Source: Alcanivorax sp.
GTDB lineage: Bacteria; Pseudomonadota; Gammaproteobacteria; Pseudomonadales; Alcanivoracaceae
DNA length: 64,000 nt
NCBI GenBank assembly: GCA_022449455.1
Contig: JAKUPL010000015.1
Location: 44,879 to 108,878 of the forward strand
Direction: 5' to 3'
A program made the position numbers and the translations under genes. Below the pieces are notes generated by a model, which was given only the letters and a program-made list of their open reading frames with translations, searched no databases and was not told the origin of the DNA. Shown piece by piece: positions 1 through 10,600 of this stretch. Within the stretch, counting starts at the first letter, position 1. Every line of letters begins with the position of its first letter.

Positions 1-189
1 GTCGAGCATGTTGATCACGTGGTGGCGGTGGGCCACCTGCATGGCCGGGGCATGATCGTAACGGTCCACGGCGATCACCTCGCAGCCCAGTCGGGTCAGC
101 TCGATGGTGACTTCCTTGCCCAGTTCCCCGGAGCCCAGCAGCAATACGCGGGTGGCGCCGGCGGCGTGGGGGGTGCCCAGAGTCGTCAT
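1..189 (-). CDS. purT: Formate-dependent GAR transformylase PurT, N-terminal fragment
   Basis: The 63 visible codons are the amino end of PurT, the ATP-grasp enzyme that uses formate and ATP to formylate glycinamide ribonucleotide in purine synthesis. Visible are the family N-terminus ([15 protein letters not shown]), the nucleotide-binding loop [10 protein letters not shown] and the segment ending HVINMLD. The gene continues past the left edge, so only the N-terminal pre-ATP-grasp domain is present. The ATG at 189 is preceded by GAGGAG at good spacing. It points away from tadA. Together with purL this gives two purine-pathway genes in the window. The identification rests on recognising the family sequence. 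Confidence 0.9.
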   Translation of the reverse strand, partial: MTTLGTPHAAGATRVLLLGSGELGKEVTIELTRLGCEVIAVDRYDHAPAMQVAHRHHVINMLD

Positions 190-292
190 GGTGGCGGCTC
201 CTCAATGTCGCGAAGGGTCGCCGCGGGCGCGCGGCGGGTGAGGGACGATTGTAGCGGAAAGCGGGCGACAAGCGACAAGCTCTCGAGCCGCC

Positions 293-353
293 GGAGGGGC
301 GGCTTTAGCCGCGAAAGCGCGAAAGCGCTTTGATCGCGGCTGAAGCCGCTCCT
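293..353. repeat. Paired REP-like inverted repeat (BIME-like)
   Basis: Two oppositely oriented copies of a GGAG(C/G)GGCTT(C/T)AGCCGCGA motif face each other across a short GC-rich loop (GCGCGAAAGCGC). The result is a long imperfect hairpin between purT and tadA. Related hairpins with the same GCGGCT...AGCCGC core lie at 847-866 and 7651-7674. This resembles the REP/BIME elements of Pseudomonas. No REP-associated tyrosine transposase gene is in the window. Confidence 0.6.
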
Positions 354-386
354 ACTATGGCCCTCGTTGAACGAGGAAACGAATTC

Positions 387-857
387 ATGGGCGACGACGA
401 GTATTGGATGGACCGGGCGTTGGCGCTGGCGGAGCGGGCCGGGGCCGAGGGCGAGGTGCCGGTGGGGGCGCTGGTGGTGCGCGACGGCGAGGTGCTGGGG
501 GAGGGCTGGAACCGACCCATCGGCGCCCACGACCCCACCGGCCACGCCGAGGTCAACGCGCTGCGCGACGCCGCCGCCCGCCAGGGCAATTACCGGCTGC
601 CCGGCGCCACCCTGTACGTGACCATCGAGCCCTGCACCATGTGCTTCGGCGCCTTGATGCACGCCCGCATCGCGCGGCTGGTGTACGGCGCCCGGGAGCC
701 CCGCGCCGGCGTCTGCGAGAGCCAGCTGGGCCTGCCGGAGCGCACCTTCTACAACCATCGGGTGGAGGTGGTGAGCGGCGTGGCGGCGGAACGGGCCGCC
801 GGATTGCTGCGGGCGTTCTTTCGTGAGCGGCGGGCCCGGGACGCGGATCGCGGCTGA
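387..857 (+). CDS. tadA: tRNA-specific adenosine deaminase TadA
   Basis: 156-residue cytidine/deoxycytidylate deaminase-fold enzyme that converts A34 to inosine in tRNA-Arg(ACG), allowing wobble decoding. The zinc and catalytic signature is complete: His53-Ala-Glu55 (HAE) and Cys83/Cys86 in PCTMC. The family segments VPVGALVV and RIARLVYGA are also present. The frame stays open upstream to 330, but the ATG at 387 is preferred because AGGAAA lies about 6 bases upstream and the family N-terminus fits. The stop codon lies inside a REP-like hairpin (847-866). It converges with mltF. Confidence 0.95.
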   Translation: MGDDEYWMDRALALAERAGAEGEVPVGALVVRDGEVLGEGWNRPIGAHDPTGHAEVNALRDAAARQGNYRLPGATLYVTIEPCTMCFGALMHARIARLVYGAREPRAGVCESQLGLPERTFYNHRVEVVSGVAAERAAGLLRAFFRERRARDADRG

Positions 858-866
858 AGCCGCGAT
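847..866. repeat. REP-like hairpin over the tadA stop codon
   Basis: Perfect 8-bp inverted repeat ATCGCGGC-TGAA-GCCGCGAT, with the tadA TGA in the loop. It lies between the convergent tadA and mltF genes, so it could act as a bidirectional 3'-end structure. No T-tract follows it, so classical intrinsic termination is not shown. It belongs to the same motif family as 293-353 and 7651-7674. Confidence 0.6.
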
Positions 867-881
867 ATCCGTGGGGGAGAA

Positions 882-2318
882 TTATTCGCTGGCCGCCACC
901 AGGGTCTGCCCGTGCCGCTCGGAATTGTCGGCGCGTACCAGCAGGTCGTAGTAATGGCGGATGTGGCGCACATAGACCGCCGCCTGGCCGCCGGGGGCGG
1001 CGCCGTAACGCAGCTGGTTCACATAGGCCGGGTGATCAAGCAGGGTCAGGCGGGTCTTCACGTCCGCCCAGCGGTCCGGGTCGCCGCCCTGGCGCTGGGT
1101 CAGCACGCGGGCGTCTTCCAGGTGGCCCATGCCCATGTTGTAGGCGGCCAGGGCCATCCAGGTGCGGTCCGGTTCCTGGATGCGATCCGGCACCCGGTCG
1201 TGCAGCTGGCGCAGGTAGCCGGCGCCGGCGCGGATGCTCTGGGCCGGATCGGTGCGGTCGCTGACGCCCATTTCCCGGGCGGTGCGGGAGGTCAGCATCA
1301 TCAGACCCTCGACCCCGGTGGGGGAGATCGCCTGGGCGTCCCACAGGGACTCCTGGTAGGCCATGGCGGCCAGCAGACGCCAGTCGAAACCGGCGCTGTC
1401 GGCGGCCTGGCGGAAGTCGGCGGTGTAGTTGGGCAGGCGGTCGTCCAGATGGCGGATAAAGCTGCGCGCGGAATACAGATCCATCTGTTCCATCTGCCCG
1501 TAGAAGCGCTGGGCCAGGCGCTCGGCGGTGCCGTCCGCCTTCACCTGGGTCAGGTAGCGCTGGGCGGCCAGATAGAGGGTGCGGTCGCCGCCGTCGTTGA
1601 AGGCCCAGGCCAGACCCTGGTCCCGGTTCAGGGTGAAGCCGGAGGCCAGGTCCGGGAACAGGGCCCGGTGCATGGCGTAGGCATTGGAATTGACCAGGCC
1701 ATAGTCCGCCTCGCCCTGTTCCAGCACGGTCAGCACCTGCTCGGCGGAGCCTTTCTCCACCACCGTGAAATCCAGATCCGGGTGTTCGGCGCGGGCCAGG
1801 GCGAGCATCTCACCGTGGCGGCTGCCGGCGCGCAGCACCACGGTTTTGCCGGCCAGGTCGCTGAGCGCGGTGGGGCGGGCGCCGCCCAGCCGGTACATCA
1901 CCAGGGTGTCGACGATCTGATAGGGGGTGCTGTAGCGCAGGCCCTGGCTGCCGTCCTCGCCGGCCAGCAGGGCGGCGGCGGCCAGGTCGGCGCGGCCACC
2001 GCGCACCGCCTTGCGCAGGGCGGCGGTGCTGTCCACCTTGAGCAGGGTCAGTTCCACGCCGAGGCGCTCGGCGAAGCCCTTGGCCAGCTCGTACTCCATG
2101 CCGGTAAGGCCGTTGGAGTCCCGATAGACGGTGGTCAGGGAGGGCCGCGTGGCCACGACGAGTTCGCCCCGCGCCTGGATGCGTTCCAGGGCGGTGGGGG
2201 CGGGGCGCAAGGCCATGGTGGCCGCCACGATCACCAACAGGGCGAGCGGCGCCAGCAAATGCCTGGCCAGACTGTGGCGGCCCCCTTGGAAAACAGAGGG
2301 TTTAAGCAGTGTGGTCAT
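882..2318 (-). CDS. mltF: Membrane-bound lytic murein transglycosylase F
   Basis: 478-residue protein with an N-terminal hydrophobic anchor (about residues 17-37). A periplasmic solute-binding-type domain (about 48-280) follows, then a C-terminal SLT lytic transglycosylase domain. The catalytic glutamate is Glu323 in the AMAYQES motif, followed by SPTGVEGLMML and the AAYNMGMGH segment. It cleaves the peptidoglycan glycan strand to 1,6-anhydro ends; the SBP-like domain is known in MltF to regulate the catalytic one. A GTG at 2348 would add 10 residues. The ATG at 2318 is chosen on family length, although its GGAG is about 12 bases away. It is divergent from purL, as in Pseudomonas. Confidence 0.93.
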   Translation of the reverse strand: MTTLLKPSVFQGGRHSLARHLLAPLALLVIVAATMALRPAPTALERIQARGELVVATRPSLTTVYRDSNGLTGMEYELAKGFAERLGVELTLLKVDSTAALRKAVRGGRADLAAAALLAGEDGSQGLRYSTPYQIVDTLVMYRLGGARPTALSDLAGKTVVLRAGSRHGEMLALARAEHPDLDFTVVEKGSAEQVLTVLEQGEADYGLVNSNAYAMHRALFPDLASGFTLNRDQGLAWAFNDGGDRTLYLAAQRYLTQVKADGTAERLAQRFYGQMEQMDLYSARSFIRHLDDRLPNYTADFRQAADSAGFDWRLLAAMAYQESLWDAQAISPTGVEGLMMLTSRTAREMGVSDRTDPAQSIRAGAGYLRQLHDRVPDRIQEPDRTWMALAAYNMGMGHLEDARVLTQRQGGDPDRWADVKTRLTLLDHPAYVNQLRYGAAPGGQAAVYVRHIRHYYDLLVRADNSERHGQTLVAASE

Positions 2319-2573
2319 GCCGTGCAGGGTCTCCGATTGTGATCCCACTCACGTTATGCGGGCGGAATTTTGCATGGCAAGTGCTCAAAAATCCAGCAAA
2401 TCCGCCCCGCCGAGGGGTAACCAAAGATGTATTGGCCCCATTGACCGCCTCCACAACCGGTGGTTCGGCGAATAGGAATTCCGCCCTCCATCCCTTATCA
2501 TTGCGGGCCTTGGAGCCCTTGGCTCCGTCGTCTCCCCGTTTACCCACAGTCACCGATGGAAAAAGCCGATCCT

Positions 2574-5500
2574 ATGCTGATCCTCCCAGGTAGCCCGGCG
2601 CTGTCCGCCTTTCGTAAGGAAAAACTGCTGGAAGCCCTGCCCCAGGTGGCGGCGCTGTCCGCCCGCTATGTGCACTTCGTCGAGGTCGACACCGATCTCG
2701 ACGAACGGGAACGGCGGGTGCTGGACAGCCTGCTGCACTACGGCCCGAGCCTGGAAGAGACGGCGGTGGACGGGGACGTCTTCGTGGTGGTGCCGCGGCC
2801 GGGCACGGTGTCGCCCTGGTCGTCCAAGGCCACCGACATCTGCCACAACGCCGGCCTGGACAAGGTGGCGCGGGTGGAGCGCGGCATCGAGTACCGGCTG
2901 CGGCTGGACGGCGAGGTGCCGCGCCGGGAGCTGGCCGCCGCCCTGCACGACCGCATGGTGGAAGCGGTGCTGGACCGGGTGGAGGACGCCGACCGCCTGT
3001 TCACCCACCACCAGCCCCGGCCGCTGACCACGGTGGATGTGATCGGCGGCGGCCGCGAGGCCCTGGCCGAGGCCAACGGCGCCCTGGGCCTGGCCCTGGC
3101 GGACGACGAGATCGACTACCTGGTGGAGCGTTTCACCGCCCTGGGCCGCAACCCCTCGGACGCCGAGCTGATGATGTTCGCCCAGGCCAACTCCGAGCAT
3201 TGCCGCCACAAGATCTTCAACGCCGACTGGACCATCGACGGTGAAGCGCAGCCGCTGAGCCTGTTCGCGATGATCCGCAACACGCACAAGCACGCTCCGG
3301 ACGGCGTGCTCAGCGCCTATAGCGACAACGCGGCGGTGGTGGAAGGGCCGGTGGCGGACCGCTTCTTCCCGGTGGACCACAACGGCGAGCAGGAATACCG
3401 CTACGTCAATGAGCCGGTGCACATGCTGATGAAGGTGGAGACCCACAATCATCCCACCGCCATCGCCCCGCACCCGGGCGCGGCCACCGGCGCCGGCGGC
3501 GAGATCCGCGACGAGGGCGCCACCGGTCGCGGCGGCAAGCCCAAGGCCGGGCTCACCGGCTTCTCGGTGTCCAACCTGCGCATCCCCGGCTTCGAGCAGC
3601 CCTGGGAAGACGACTACGGCCGCCCCGACCGCATCGCCTCGCCGCTGGACATCATGATCGACGGTCCCCTGGGCGGTGCCGCCTTCAACAACGAATTCGG
3701 CCGCCCCAACCTGTGCGGCTACTTCCGCACCCTGGAACTGCAGGCGCCGGGCATCAATGGCGACGAGCGCCGTGGCTACCACAAGCCGATCATGATCGCC
3801 GGCGGCCTGGGCAACGTGCGCGACGGCCATGTGCACAAGAACGACATCCCCGACGGCGCCAAGGTGATCGTGCTGGGTGGCCCGGCCATGCTGATCGGCC
3901 TGGGTGGCGGCGCCGCCAGTTCCATGGCCAGCGGCGAATCCGACGAAACCCTGGACTTCGCCTCGGTGCAGCGCGGCAACCCGGAGATCGAGCGCCGGGT
4001 GCAGGAAGTGATCGACCGCTGCTGGGCCCTGGGCGACGACAATCCCATCGTGTCGGTGCACGACGTGGGCGCCGGCGGCCTGTCCAACGCGCTGCCGGAA
4101 CTGGTCCACGACCACGACCGGGGCGCGCGCCTGGATCTGCGCAAGATCCCCAGCGCCGAGCCCGGCATGAGCCCGGTGGAAATCTGGTGCAACGAAGCCC
4201 AGGAACGCTACGTGCTGGCGGTACTGCCGGAGGACCTGGAGCGCTTCAGCGCCCTGTGCGAGCGGGAGCGCGCACCGTTCGCGGTACTGGGCGAGGCCAC
4301 CACCGAGGAACACCTGCGGGTGGGCGACGAGCACTTCGGCGACGCGCCGGTGGACCTGCCCATGGACGTGCTGTTCGGCAAGCCGCCGAAAATGCAGCGC
4401 GGCTTTGACCGCGAGGACTTCGAGCGCCAGCCGTTCAGCACCGACGGCATCGAGCTCAAGGACGCCATCGAGCGGGTCATGCGCCTGCCCACGGTGGCCT
4501 CCAAGAATTTCCTGATCACCATCGGTGACCGCTCGGTGACCGGCCTGGTGCACCGCGATCAGATGGTCGGGCCCTGGCAGGTGCCGGTGGCCGATTGCGC
4601 GGTCACCGCCACTGGCTACAACCAGCGCACCGGTGAAGCCATGGCCATGGGCGAGCGCACCCCGGCGGCCCTGGTCAACGCCCCCGCCGCCGGCCGCATG
4701 GCGGTGGCCGAGACGCTCACCAATCTGGCCGCCGCCCACATCGGCTCGCTGGCCAATATCCGCCTGTCCGCCAACTGGATGGCCGCCGCCGGCCACCCCG
4801 GCGAGGACCAGGCTCTGTTCGAGACCGTCAAGGCGGTGGGCATGGAACTGTGCCCGGCGCTGGGTATCGCCATTCCGGTGGGCAAGGACTCCCTGTCCAT
4901 GCGCACCCTGTGGCAGGAGCGCGGCATCGAGAAAAGCGTCACCGCGCCGCTCTCGCTGATCGTGTCCGGCTTCGCCACCGTCACCGACATCGGCCTGACC
5001 GCCACGCCGCAGATCCGCACCGGCATGGACAGCGAGCTGCTGCTCATCGACCTGGGTCGTGGCCAGGACCGGCTGGGCGGCTCGGCGCTGGCCCAGGTGT
5101 ACGGTCAGGTGGGGGATGAGGCCCCGGATGTGGATGATCCCCAGGATCTGATCGCCTTCTTCGACACCACCCAGGCGCTGCTCGCCGAAGGCCGCCTGCT
5201 GGCCTACCACGACCGTTCCGACGGCGGCCTGTTCACCACCCTGGCGGAGATGGCCTTCGCCGGTCGCGTGGGCATCGACATCGTGCTCGACAACATCGCC
5301 GGCGACGGCCCGGAAGCGGTGGCGGCCCTGTTCGCCGAGGAAGCCGGCGCGGTGATCCAGGTGCGCGCCGAGGACGTGGACGCGGTGCGCGCCCGTTACG
5401 AGGACGCCGGCCTGGCCGGCTGCGTGCACCAGGTGGGCACCCCCAACGACGACGACGTGATGCGCCTGCGTCTGGGCGGCGCGGTGCTGCGCGAGCGCCC

Positions 5501-6461
5501 GCGCTGGGGCCTGCAGCGGCTGTGGTCGGAAACCAGCTATCGGATCCAGGCGCTGCGCGACAACCCGGACTGCGCCCGCCAGGAATTCGACGCCGTGCCG
5601 GACTCCAACGATCCGGGCCTGAACGTGCGGCTGACTTTCGACATGAGCGAGGACGTGGCTGCGCCCTATCTGAACAAAGGAGAGAGGCCCGCCATCGCCG
5701 TGCTCCGCGAGCAGGGCGTCAACGGCCATATGGAAATGGCGGCCGCCTTCGACCGCGCCGGCTTCCGTGCCGTGGACGTGCACATGAGCGACCTGCTGGC
5801 CGGCCGCGTGGACCTGGGCGACATGAAGGGCCTGGTGGCCTGTGGCGGCTTCTCCTACGGCGACGTGCTGGGCGCCGGCGAGGGTTGGGCCAAGACGGTG
5901 CTCTACAACGAGAGCCTGCGCGACGCCTTCAACCGCTTCTTCTTCCGCGAGGACACCTTCGCCCTGGGCGTCTGCAACGGTTGCCAGATGCTGTCCAACC
6001 TCAAGGACCTGATCCCCGGCGCCGAGCACTGGCCGCGCTTCGTGCGCAACCTGAGCGAGCAGTTCGAGGCACGCACCTCCCTGGTGGAAGTGCAGGATTC
6101 GCCGTCCATCTTGCTGCGTGACATGGCCGGCACCCGCCTGCCCATCGCCGTGGCCCACGGCGAGGGCCGCGTTGAGATCAGCGACGACGCCCTCAACCGC
6201 AACGAGGAAAACCGCCTGCTGGCGATGCGCTTCGTGGACACCCTGGGCAACCCGGCGGAACAGTACCCGGCCAACCCCAACGGTTCCGCCCGTGGCGCCA
6301 CCGGCTTCACCACCCGCGATGGCCGCGTGACCATCATGATGCCGCACCCGGAGCGGGTGTTCCGTGTGCTGCAGAACAGCTGGATCCCGGACGACTGGCG
6401 CCGCTTCGAAAACGGCCCCTGGTTCCGGATGTTCGCCAACGCGCGTAAGTGGGTGGGCTGA
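2574..6461 (+). CDS. purL: Phosphoribosylformylglycinamidine synthase
   Basis: 1295-residue large-type FGAM synthase, the same length as the E. coli enzyme. It makes FGAM from FGAR, glutamine and ATP in step 4 of purine synthesis. In order there are a PurS-like N-terminal domain (containing [13 protein letters not shown]), a linker and two AIR-synthase-type ATP-binding halves ([24 protein letters not shown]). A C-terminal class I glutaminase carries nucleophile Cys1134 in GVCNGCQM and a PHPERVFR histidine motif. The start at 2574 ([14 protein letters not shown]) matches the family; the frame is open further upstream. The stop is followed after 6 bases by a low-complexity inverted repeat. Confidence 0.97.
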   Translation: MLILPGSPALSAFRKEKLLEALPQVAALSARYVHFVEVDTDLDERERRVLDSLLHYGPSLEETAVDGDVFVVVPRPGTVSPWSSKATDICHNAGLDKVARVERGIEYRLRLDGEVPRRELAAALHDRMVEAVLDRVEDADRLFTHHQPRPLTTVDVIGGGREALAEANGALGLALADDEIDYLVERFTALGRNPSDAELMMFAQANSEHCRHKIFNADWTIDGEAQPLSLFAMIRNTHKHAPDGVLSAYSDNAAVVEGPVADRFFPVDHNGEQEYRYVNEPVHMLMKVETHNHPTAIAPHPGAATGAGGEIRDEGATGRGGKPKAGLTGFSVSNLRIPGFEQPWEDDYGRPDRIASPLDIMIDGPLGGAAFNNEFGRPNLCGYFRTLELQAPGINGDERRGYHKPIMIAGGLGNVRDGHVHKNDIPDGAKVIVLGGPAMLIGLGGGAASSMASGESDETLDFASVQRGNPEIERRVQEVIDRCWALGDDNPIVSVHDVGAGGLSNALPELVHDHDRGARLDLRKIPSAEPGMSPVEIWCNEAQERYVLAVLPEDLERFSALCERERAPFAVLGEATTEEHLRVGDEHFGDAPVDLPMDVLFGKPPKMQRGFDREDFERQPFSTDGIELKDAIERVMRLPTVASKNFLITIGDRSVTGLVHRDQMVGPWQVPVADCAVTATGYNQRTGEAMAMGERTPAALVNAPAAGRMAVAETLTNLAAAHIGSLANIRLSANWMAAAGHPGEDQALFETVKAVGMELCPALGIAIPVGKDSLSMRTLWQERGIEKSVTAPLSLIVSGFATVTDIGLTATPQIRTGMDSELLLIDLGRGQDRLGGSALAQVYGQVGDEAPDVDDPQDLIAFFDTTQALLAEGRLLAYHDRSDGGLFTTLAEMAFAGRVGIDIVLDNIAGDGPEAVAALFAEEAGAVIQVRAEDVDAVRARYEDAGLAGCVHQVGTPNDDDVMRLRLGGAVLRERPRWGLQRLWSETSYRIQALRDNPDCARQEFDAVPDSNDPGLNVRLTFDMSEDVAAPYLNKGERPAIAVLREQGVNGHMEMAAAFDRAGFRAVDVHMSDLLAGRVDLGDMKGLVACGGFSYGDVLGAGEGWAKTVLYNESLRDAFNRFFFREDTFALGVCNGCQMLSNLKDLIPGAEHWPRFVRNLSEQFEARTSLVEVQDSPSILLRDMAGTRLPIAVAHGEGRVEISDDALNRNEENRLLAMRFVDTLGNPAEQYPANPNGSARGATGFTTRDGRVTIMMPHPERVFRVLQNSWIPDDWRRFENGPWFRMFANARKWVG

Positions 6462-6467
6462 AAATTC

Positions 6468-6570
6468 AGTTGAAAGTTAAAAGTTGAAAGTTAAAAGCGC
6501 GGGCAATGCCTTGCCTTCGGCACGGCCTCCAACCGCGTTTCAACTTTTCACTTTAAACTTTTCACTTTCT
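6468..6570. repeat. AAAGTT-type low-complexity inverted repeat, copy 1
   Basis: The left block (6468-6497) is a run of GTTGAAA/GTTAAAA units. The right block (6537-6570) is its approximate reverse complement (CAACTTTTCACTTTAAAC...). They flank a GC-rich core that itself contains GGCAATGCCTTGCC. A second copy with the same arms but a different core is at 51942-52084. It begins just after the purL stop and ends just before the thioesterase start, so it may fold in the transcript between them. No coding content is seen. Confidence 0.75.
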
Positions 6571-6588
6571 TCCCGCATGGACGTCCGA

Positions 6589-7296
6589 ATGACAGAGCAA
6601 ACCTACAATTACTTCGACCTCCCCATCGGAGAGTCCCCGGAGCCCACCCCCGTGTCCGAGCAGCGCCGGGCGCTGGCGCGGGAGTTGCTGGCGATCAGCG
6701 AGCAGCTGGTGCGGCTGGACGCGGACGAGGCGGCGCTGGCCGATTACACCGCCCAGGCCCGGGCGTTGCGTGAGCAGCTGGAAGGCCACGGCCACCGCGG
6801 CATGCGCGATATTCTGGGGCGGCTGATCAGTGGCCAGGGCAGCCGCCAGGACGCCCTGGACATGGCCGAGTTCGAGATTCTGTCCGGGCCGGCCAGCCCG
6901 TTGTCGCCGCCCATGACCCTGTGGGTGGACGGCGACACGGTGCGCGGCAGCGCCACCTTCGGGCGGGTGTTCATGGGCCCGCCGGGCAAGGTGCACGGCG
7001 GCGTGCTGGCGCTGGCCCTGGACATGTTGATGGCCAAGACCCAGGATTTCGTCACCGGCCTGGGCATGACCGGCACCCTCAATATTCGTTACCTGGCGCC
7101 CACGCCGCTGAACACGGAGATTCGCTTCGAGGCGCGAGTGAACCGGTTGGAAGGGCGTAAGCTGTTCACCGAGGCGAAGGTGTTCGCCGGCGACACCCAG
7201 ACGGTGGAAGCCACCGGCATCTGGATTTCCGCCCGGGGCGATTACCGTCTGCGTGACCGCTTCGTGCACCTGGCGGAGGCCGACCAGCCGGCCTGA
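6589..7296 (+). CDS. PaaI-type hotdog thioesterase family protein
   Basis: 235-residue protein whose C-terminal half is a hotdog domain. The PPGKVHGGVLALALDMLM segment corresponds to the HGG helix region of PaaI/YdiI-type acyl-CoA thioesterases, followed by a strand region (GMTGTLNIRYLAPTPL). The N-terminal about 90 residues are an Arg/Glu/Leu-rich helical extension that typical 140-residue PaaI proteins lack. The likely activity is hydrolysis of an acyl-CoA of unknown identity. An in-frame ATG at 6577 is an alternative start; neither has a strong ribosome site. Further extension would run into the inverted repeat at 6468-6570, so it is rejected. Confidence 0.75.
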   Translation: MTEQTYNYFDLPIGESPEPTPVSEQRRALARELLAISEQLVRLDADEAALADYTAQARALREQLEGHGHRGMRDILGRLISGQGSRQDALDMAEFEILSGPASPLSPPMTLWVDGDTVRGSATFGRVFMGPPGKVHGGVLALALDMLMAKTQDFVTGLGMTGTLNIRYLAPTPLNTEIRFEARVNRLEGRKLFTEAKVFAGDTQTVEATGIWISARGDYRLRDRFVHLAEADQPA

Positions 7297-7329
7297 CGCC
7301 ACGGGCAACCGTAACGACAGGAGGCCATC

Positions 7330-7653
7330 ATGACCGTCTACAAGCTCTGCTTTTACGTACCGGAAGACCACGCCGAGGCGGTCAAGACCGCGGTTTTCGA
7401 AGCCGGTGCCGGTCGCATCGGCAACTATGACCGGTGCAGTTTTCAGGTGCGGGGCCAGGGTCAGTTCCGGCCCCTCGAAGGCAGCCATCCCCACCTTGGT
7501 GAGCAGGATCAGGTGGAGACCGTGGACGAGTTCCGCGTCGAGATGATCTGCACCGACGACCACCTCAAGGCGGCCCTTAGCGCGCTGCGTCTTGCCCATC
7601 CCTACGAAGAACCCGCCATCGATCTGTGGCGGCTTGAGGACCTGCCGGGCTGA
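7330..7653 (+). CDS. Stand-alone NIF3 C-terminal-domain-like protein (YqfO/CutA-like fold)
   Basis: 107-residue protein matching the small ferredoxin-like domain found inserted in or fused to NIF3/YqfO proteins and also occurring alone. Typical features are the opening YKLCFYVPEDHAEAVKTAVFEAGAG, here spread over residues 4-28, then GNYDRCSF and the closing AHPYEEPAIDLW. Function is not established; the fold suggests a trimeric or PII/CutA-like small ligand or metal-binding protein. A clear AGGAGG lies 6-7 bases before the ATG. It is probably co-transcribed with the upstream thioesterase (33-base gap). Its stop codon begins a REP-like hairpin. Confidence 0.75.
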   Translation: MTVYKLCFYVPEDHAEAVKTAVFEAGAGRIGNYDRCSFQVRGQGQFRPLEGSHPHLGEQDQVETVDEFRVEMICTDDHLKAALSALRLAHPYEEPAIDLWRLEDLPG

Positions 7654-7674
7654 TCGCGGCTTTCGCCGCGATCA
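7651..7674. repeat. REP-like hairpin at the NIF3-like gene stop
   Basis: Perfect 10-bp stem TGATCGCGGC-TTTC-GCCGCGATCA, starting at the TGA of the upstream gene and ending 12 bases before the stop of the convergent large gene. Its position between convergent genes suggests a shared 3' structure. There is no T-run on either side. Confidence 0.6.
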
Positions 7675-7685
7675 CGCCTTCCGTT

Positions 7686-10600
7686 TCACGCGGCGCCCAC
7701 CCGCCGGCGCCGCAGCGCCAGCAGGCTCAGCAGACCCACCATCAGTCCACCGGCGGCGCCACCGCCGCCCCACAGGTCCTCCGGACGGGCTTCGTCGGCG
7801 CGTTTCACCGCCAGGGTGCCCGGATCCCGGATCACGCCGTCGGCCTGGCCGTCCGCGTCGTTGGGGCCACCGTCCTGGATCATCAGCCGCACGCAGGCGT
7901 CGCCTTCGGTGAGGCCTGGCGTCCAGCTGTCCGCCGATACCACCGGGCACAGGCCCAGGCCGTTCTTGGGCGCGCTGTGCAGCTGGTTGAACGCATCCTC
8001 GAGGAACAAATGCCAGCCTCCGTTCAGGTACTTGCGCCATACCGCGCCGGCCGGAATCACCGTATCGCCCACCAGCGGAATCGCCACCGGCACGGTTTCG
8101 CCGGGTTGATCGAGCGCCTGAATCTCGAAGTCGACGGCCACGCCCTGGTGCAGGTAGGCGTTGTCCCGGGGCAGGGAGCCGTCGCTGACGCCCAGGGCGA
8201 ACTCGCCGCTGGCCCAGGACTGGTTGCTGCTGGTGGTGCCCAGGGCCAGGCGGAACGGGCCGGCGGTTTCCAGATAGGCCTTCTGCTCGCCGCCGCACAG
8301 TGACACCCGGCTGCCGGGGCACAGCGCCAGGCGGTGCGGCTCGTCGGCGAACGGGTTGGCGGACGGCGGCACGCGCTGCGCCAGGGCATAGCAGCCTTCC
8401 GTCGGGCAGGTTTCCACCACCTGCAGGGTGGCCAGGGCGACGCCCCGGGTATCGGCGGTGGTGGCGGTTACCGCGATCTCGTAGCTGCCGGCTTCCAGTG
8501 TCTCCAGATTGAAGGCGGCCTGGTTGCCATTGCTGGACAGTGGCAGGTTCTCCGCCTGCCAGTCGTACTGATCGACCTGCGCGCCGCCGGCATCGACGTG
8601 GATGATGACGGTGCCTCTATCGCGGCCCACCACTCGGGTGTCCATGAGCAGCCCCTGGGTCACGGTGAGCTCCAGCGACAGCGGCAGCGGGTCGCTTTGC
8701 AGGGTCAGCGCCTGCTGGACCGGATTGCCGGGCAGGGCGCTGTCCAGATCGGTCAGGTCCACGGCGGCGGTGTCGCCGGCGCCGGTGGGCACCGCCAGTT
8801 CCAGGCGCCGCGCATCGTTCTCGAACAGGCTCACCGACTGGCTCTCGAAGCCCATGTCGCTGCCGTTCAGGGTGGCGGTGACCGGGTATTCGATGGGTTC
8901 ATCGCTGAGCCACAGGGTCAGGGCGCTGGTGTCCTCGCGCAGGGCGCGGCGATGGCTGCTGGTGAACGCCAGGTACGGCAACACATCGATGGTCACCTCG
9001 GTGATTTCACCGGATACGGCGTCGCTGAACAGCAGGGTGTAGCGGCCGGTGCGCTCGGCGACGAAGGTGTAGCTGCCGTCCTCGTTGAGCGTCAGCAGGG
9101 TATTCATGTCGTCGCCGAACAGCGGCGCGTCCACGCCGGCGCGCATCAGATACACGGACGACAAGGCTTTTTCGCCGGCACCGCCCTGCAGGCGGAAGCG
9201 CACGCTCTCGGCGCTGGCCAGAGGGCCTTCCTTGTCTTTCTCGGGCTGGGTGGAGGGGAAGATGCCCACCTGCACCGTGCAGCTGGCGGTGAGCGGCGCG
9301 GTGGTGATCAGGCCGCCGGCCAGGGCGGCGCCGCAGCCGTTCACGGTGACGTAGTCGTCGGGGTCGTTGAGCGTCAGCGTGAATTGGGCGGATTGGGTTT
9401 GGTACAGGGTCTGGCTGGCCGGGCTGACCTGTCCCTCGCCCTGCACCACCACGGCGGCGGTGTAGCGGGTGAACTCCTGCCAGACCGCGGTCAGCACCTG
9501 ATTTGCCGCGGGCATGGTGGCGGGCACCGCCGGTGACCAGCCCTGGAACACGTGGAATTCCCGCTGCGGCGCCGCCGGTGCGGTGATGGCGGTGCCGTAA
9601 TCCTGCGTCAGCGGCGCCACGGCGGTGCCACCGGCGCTGTCGAAGGTGAGGGTATAGGCGTTCACGGACCACTGGGCGGTGACGGTCAGATCCCGGGCCG
9701 GCACGGTGGCCGGCAGCGCCGGGCTCCAGCCGGTGAACGCGTACCCTTTGCGGGTGGGGGCGTCGGGCGCGGTGACGGCGCTGGCGTAATCCAGCGTCAG
9801 CGCGTCCACCGCGCTGCCGCCGTTGCTGTCGAAGGTAATGGTGTATTGATTCACTTCCCACTGGGCGGTCAGGGTCAGGTTCTGAGCCGGCACGGTGGCG
9901 GGCACGGACGGGCTCCAGCCGTTGAAGGTGTGACCTTCACGGGTGGGGGCGGCGGGCGCGGTGACGGCGCTGCCGTAATCCTGGGTCAGCGCACCCACGG
10001 CGGTACCGCCGTTGCTGTCGAAGGTGAGGGTGTACTGATTCACCTGCCACTGGGCGGTGAGGGTCAGGTTCTGGGCCGGTACGGTGGCGGGCACGGACGG
10101 GCTCCAGCCGGTGAAGGTGTGGCCTTCGCGGCTGGGCGCGGCAGGGGCGTTGACGGCGCTGCCGTAATCCTGGGTGAGCGCGCCCACGGCGGTGCCGCCG
10201 TTGCTGTCGAAGGTGAGGGTGTACTGGTTCACCTGCCACTGGGCGGTCAGAGTCAGATTGCCGGCCGGCACGGTGGCCGGCACCGCCGGGCTCCAGCCGG
10301 TGAAGGTATGGCCTTCGCGGGTGGGCGCGGCGGGGATGGTCACGGCGCTACCGTAATTCTGGGTAATGCCGCCCACGGCGGTGCCGCCGTTGCTGTCGAA
10401 GGTCAGGGTGTACTGGTTGACCTGCCACTGCGCGGTGAGCGTCAGGTCCTGCGCCGGCACGGTGGCGGGCAGCGCCGGGCTCCAGCCCGCGAAAGTGTAC
10501 CCTTCAAGGACAGGCGCGGTGGGTGCGGTCACGGCGCTGCCGTAATTCTGGGTAATGGCGCCGACGCTGCTGCCGCCGTTGCTGTTGAAAGTCAGGGTGT

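Noticed and set aside
2460..2573. N-terminal extension of PurL by 38 residues
   Set aside because: The extension has no similarity to PurL, whose N-terminus ([14 protein letters not shown]) begins at 2574 and gives the usual length of 1295.
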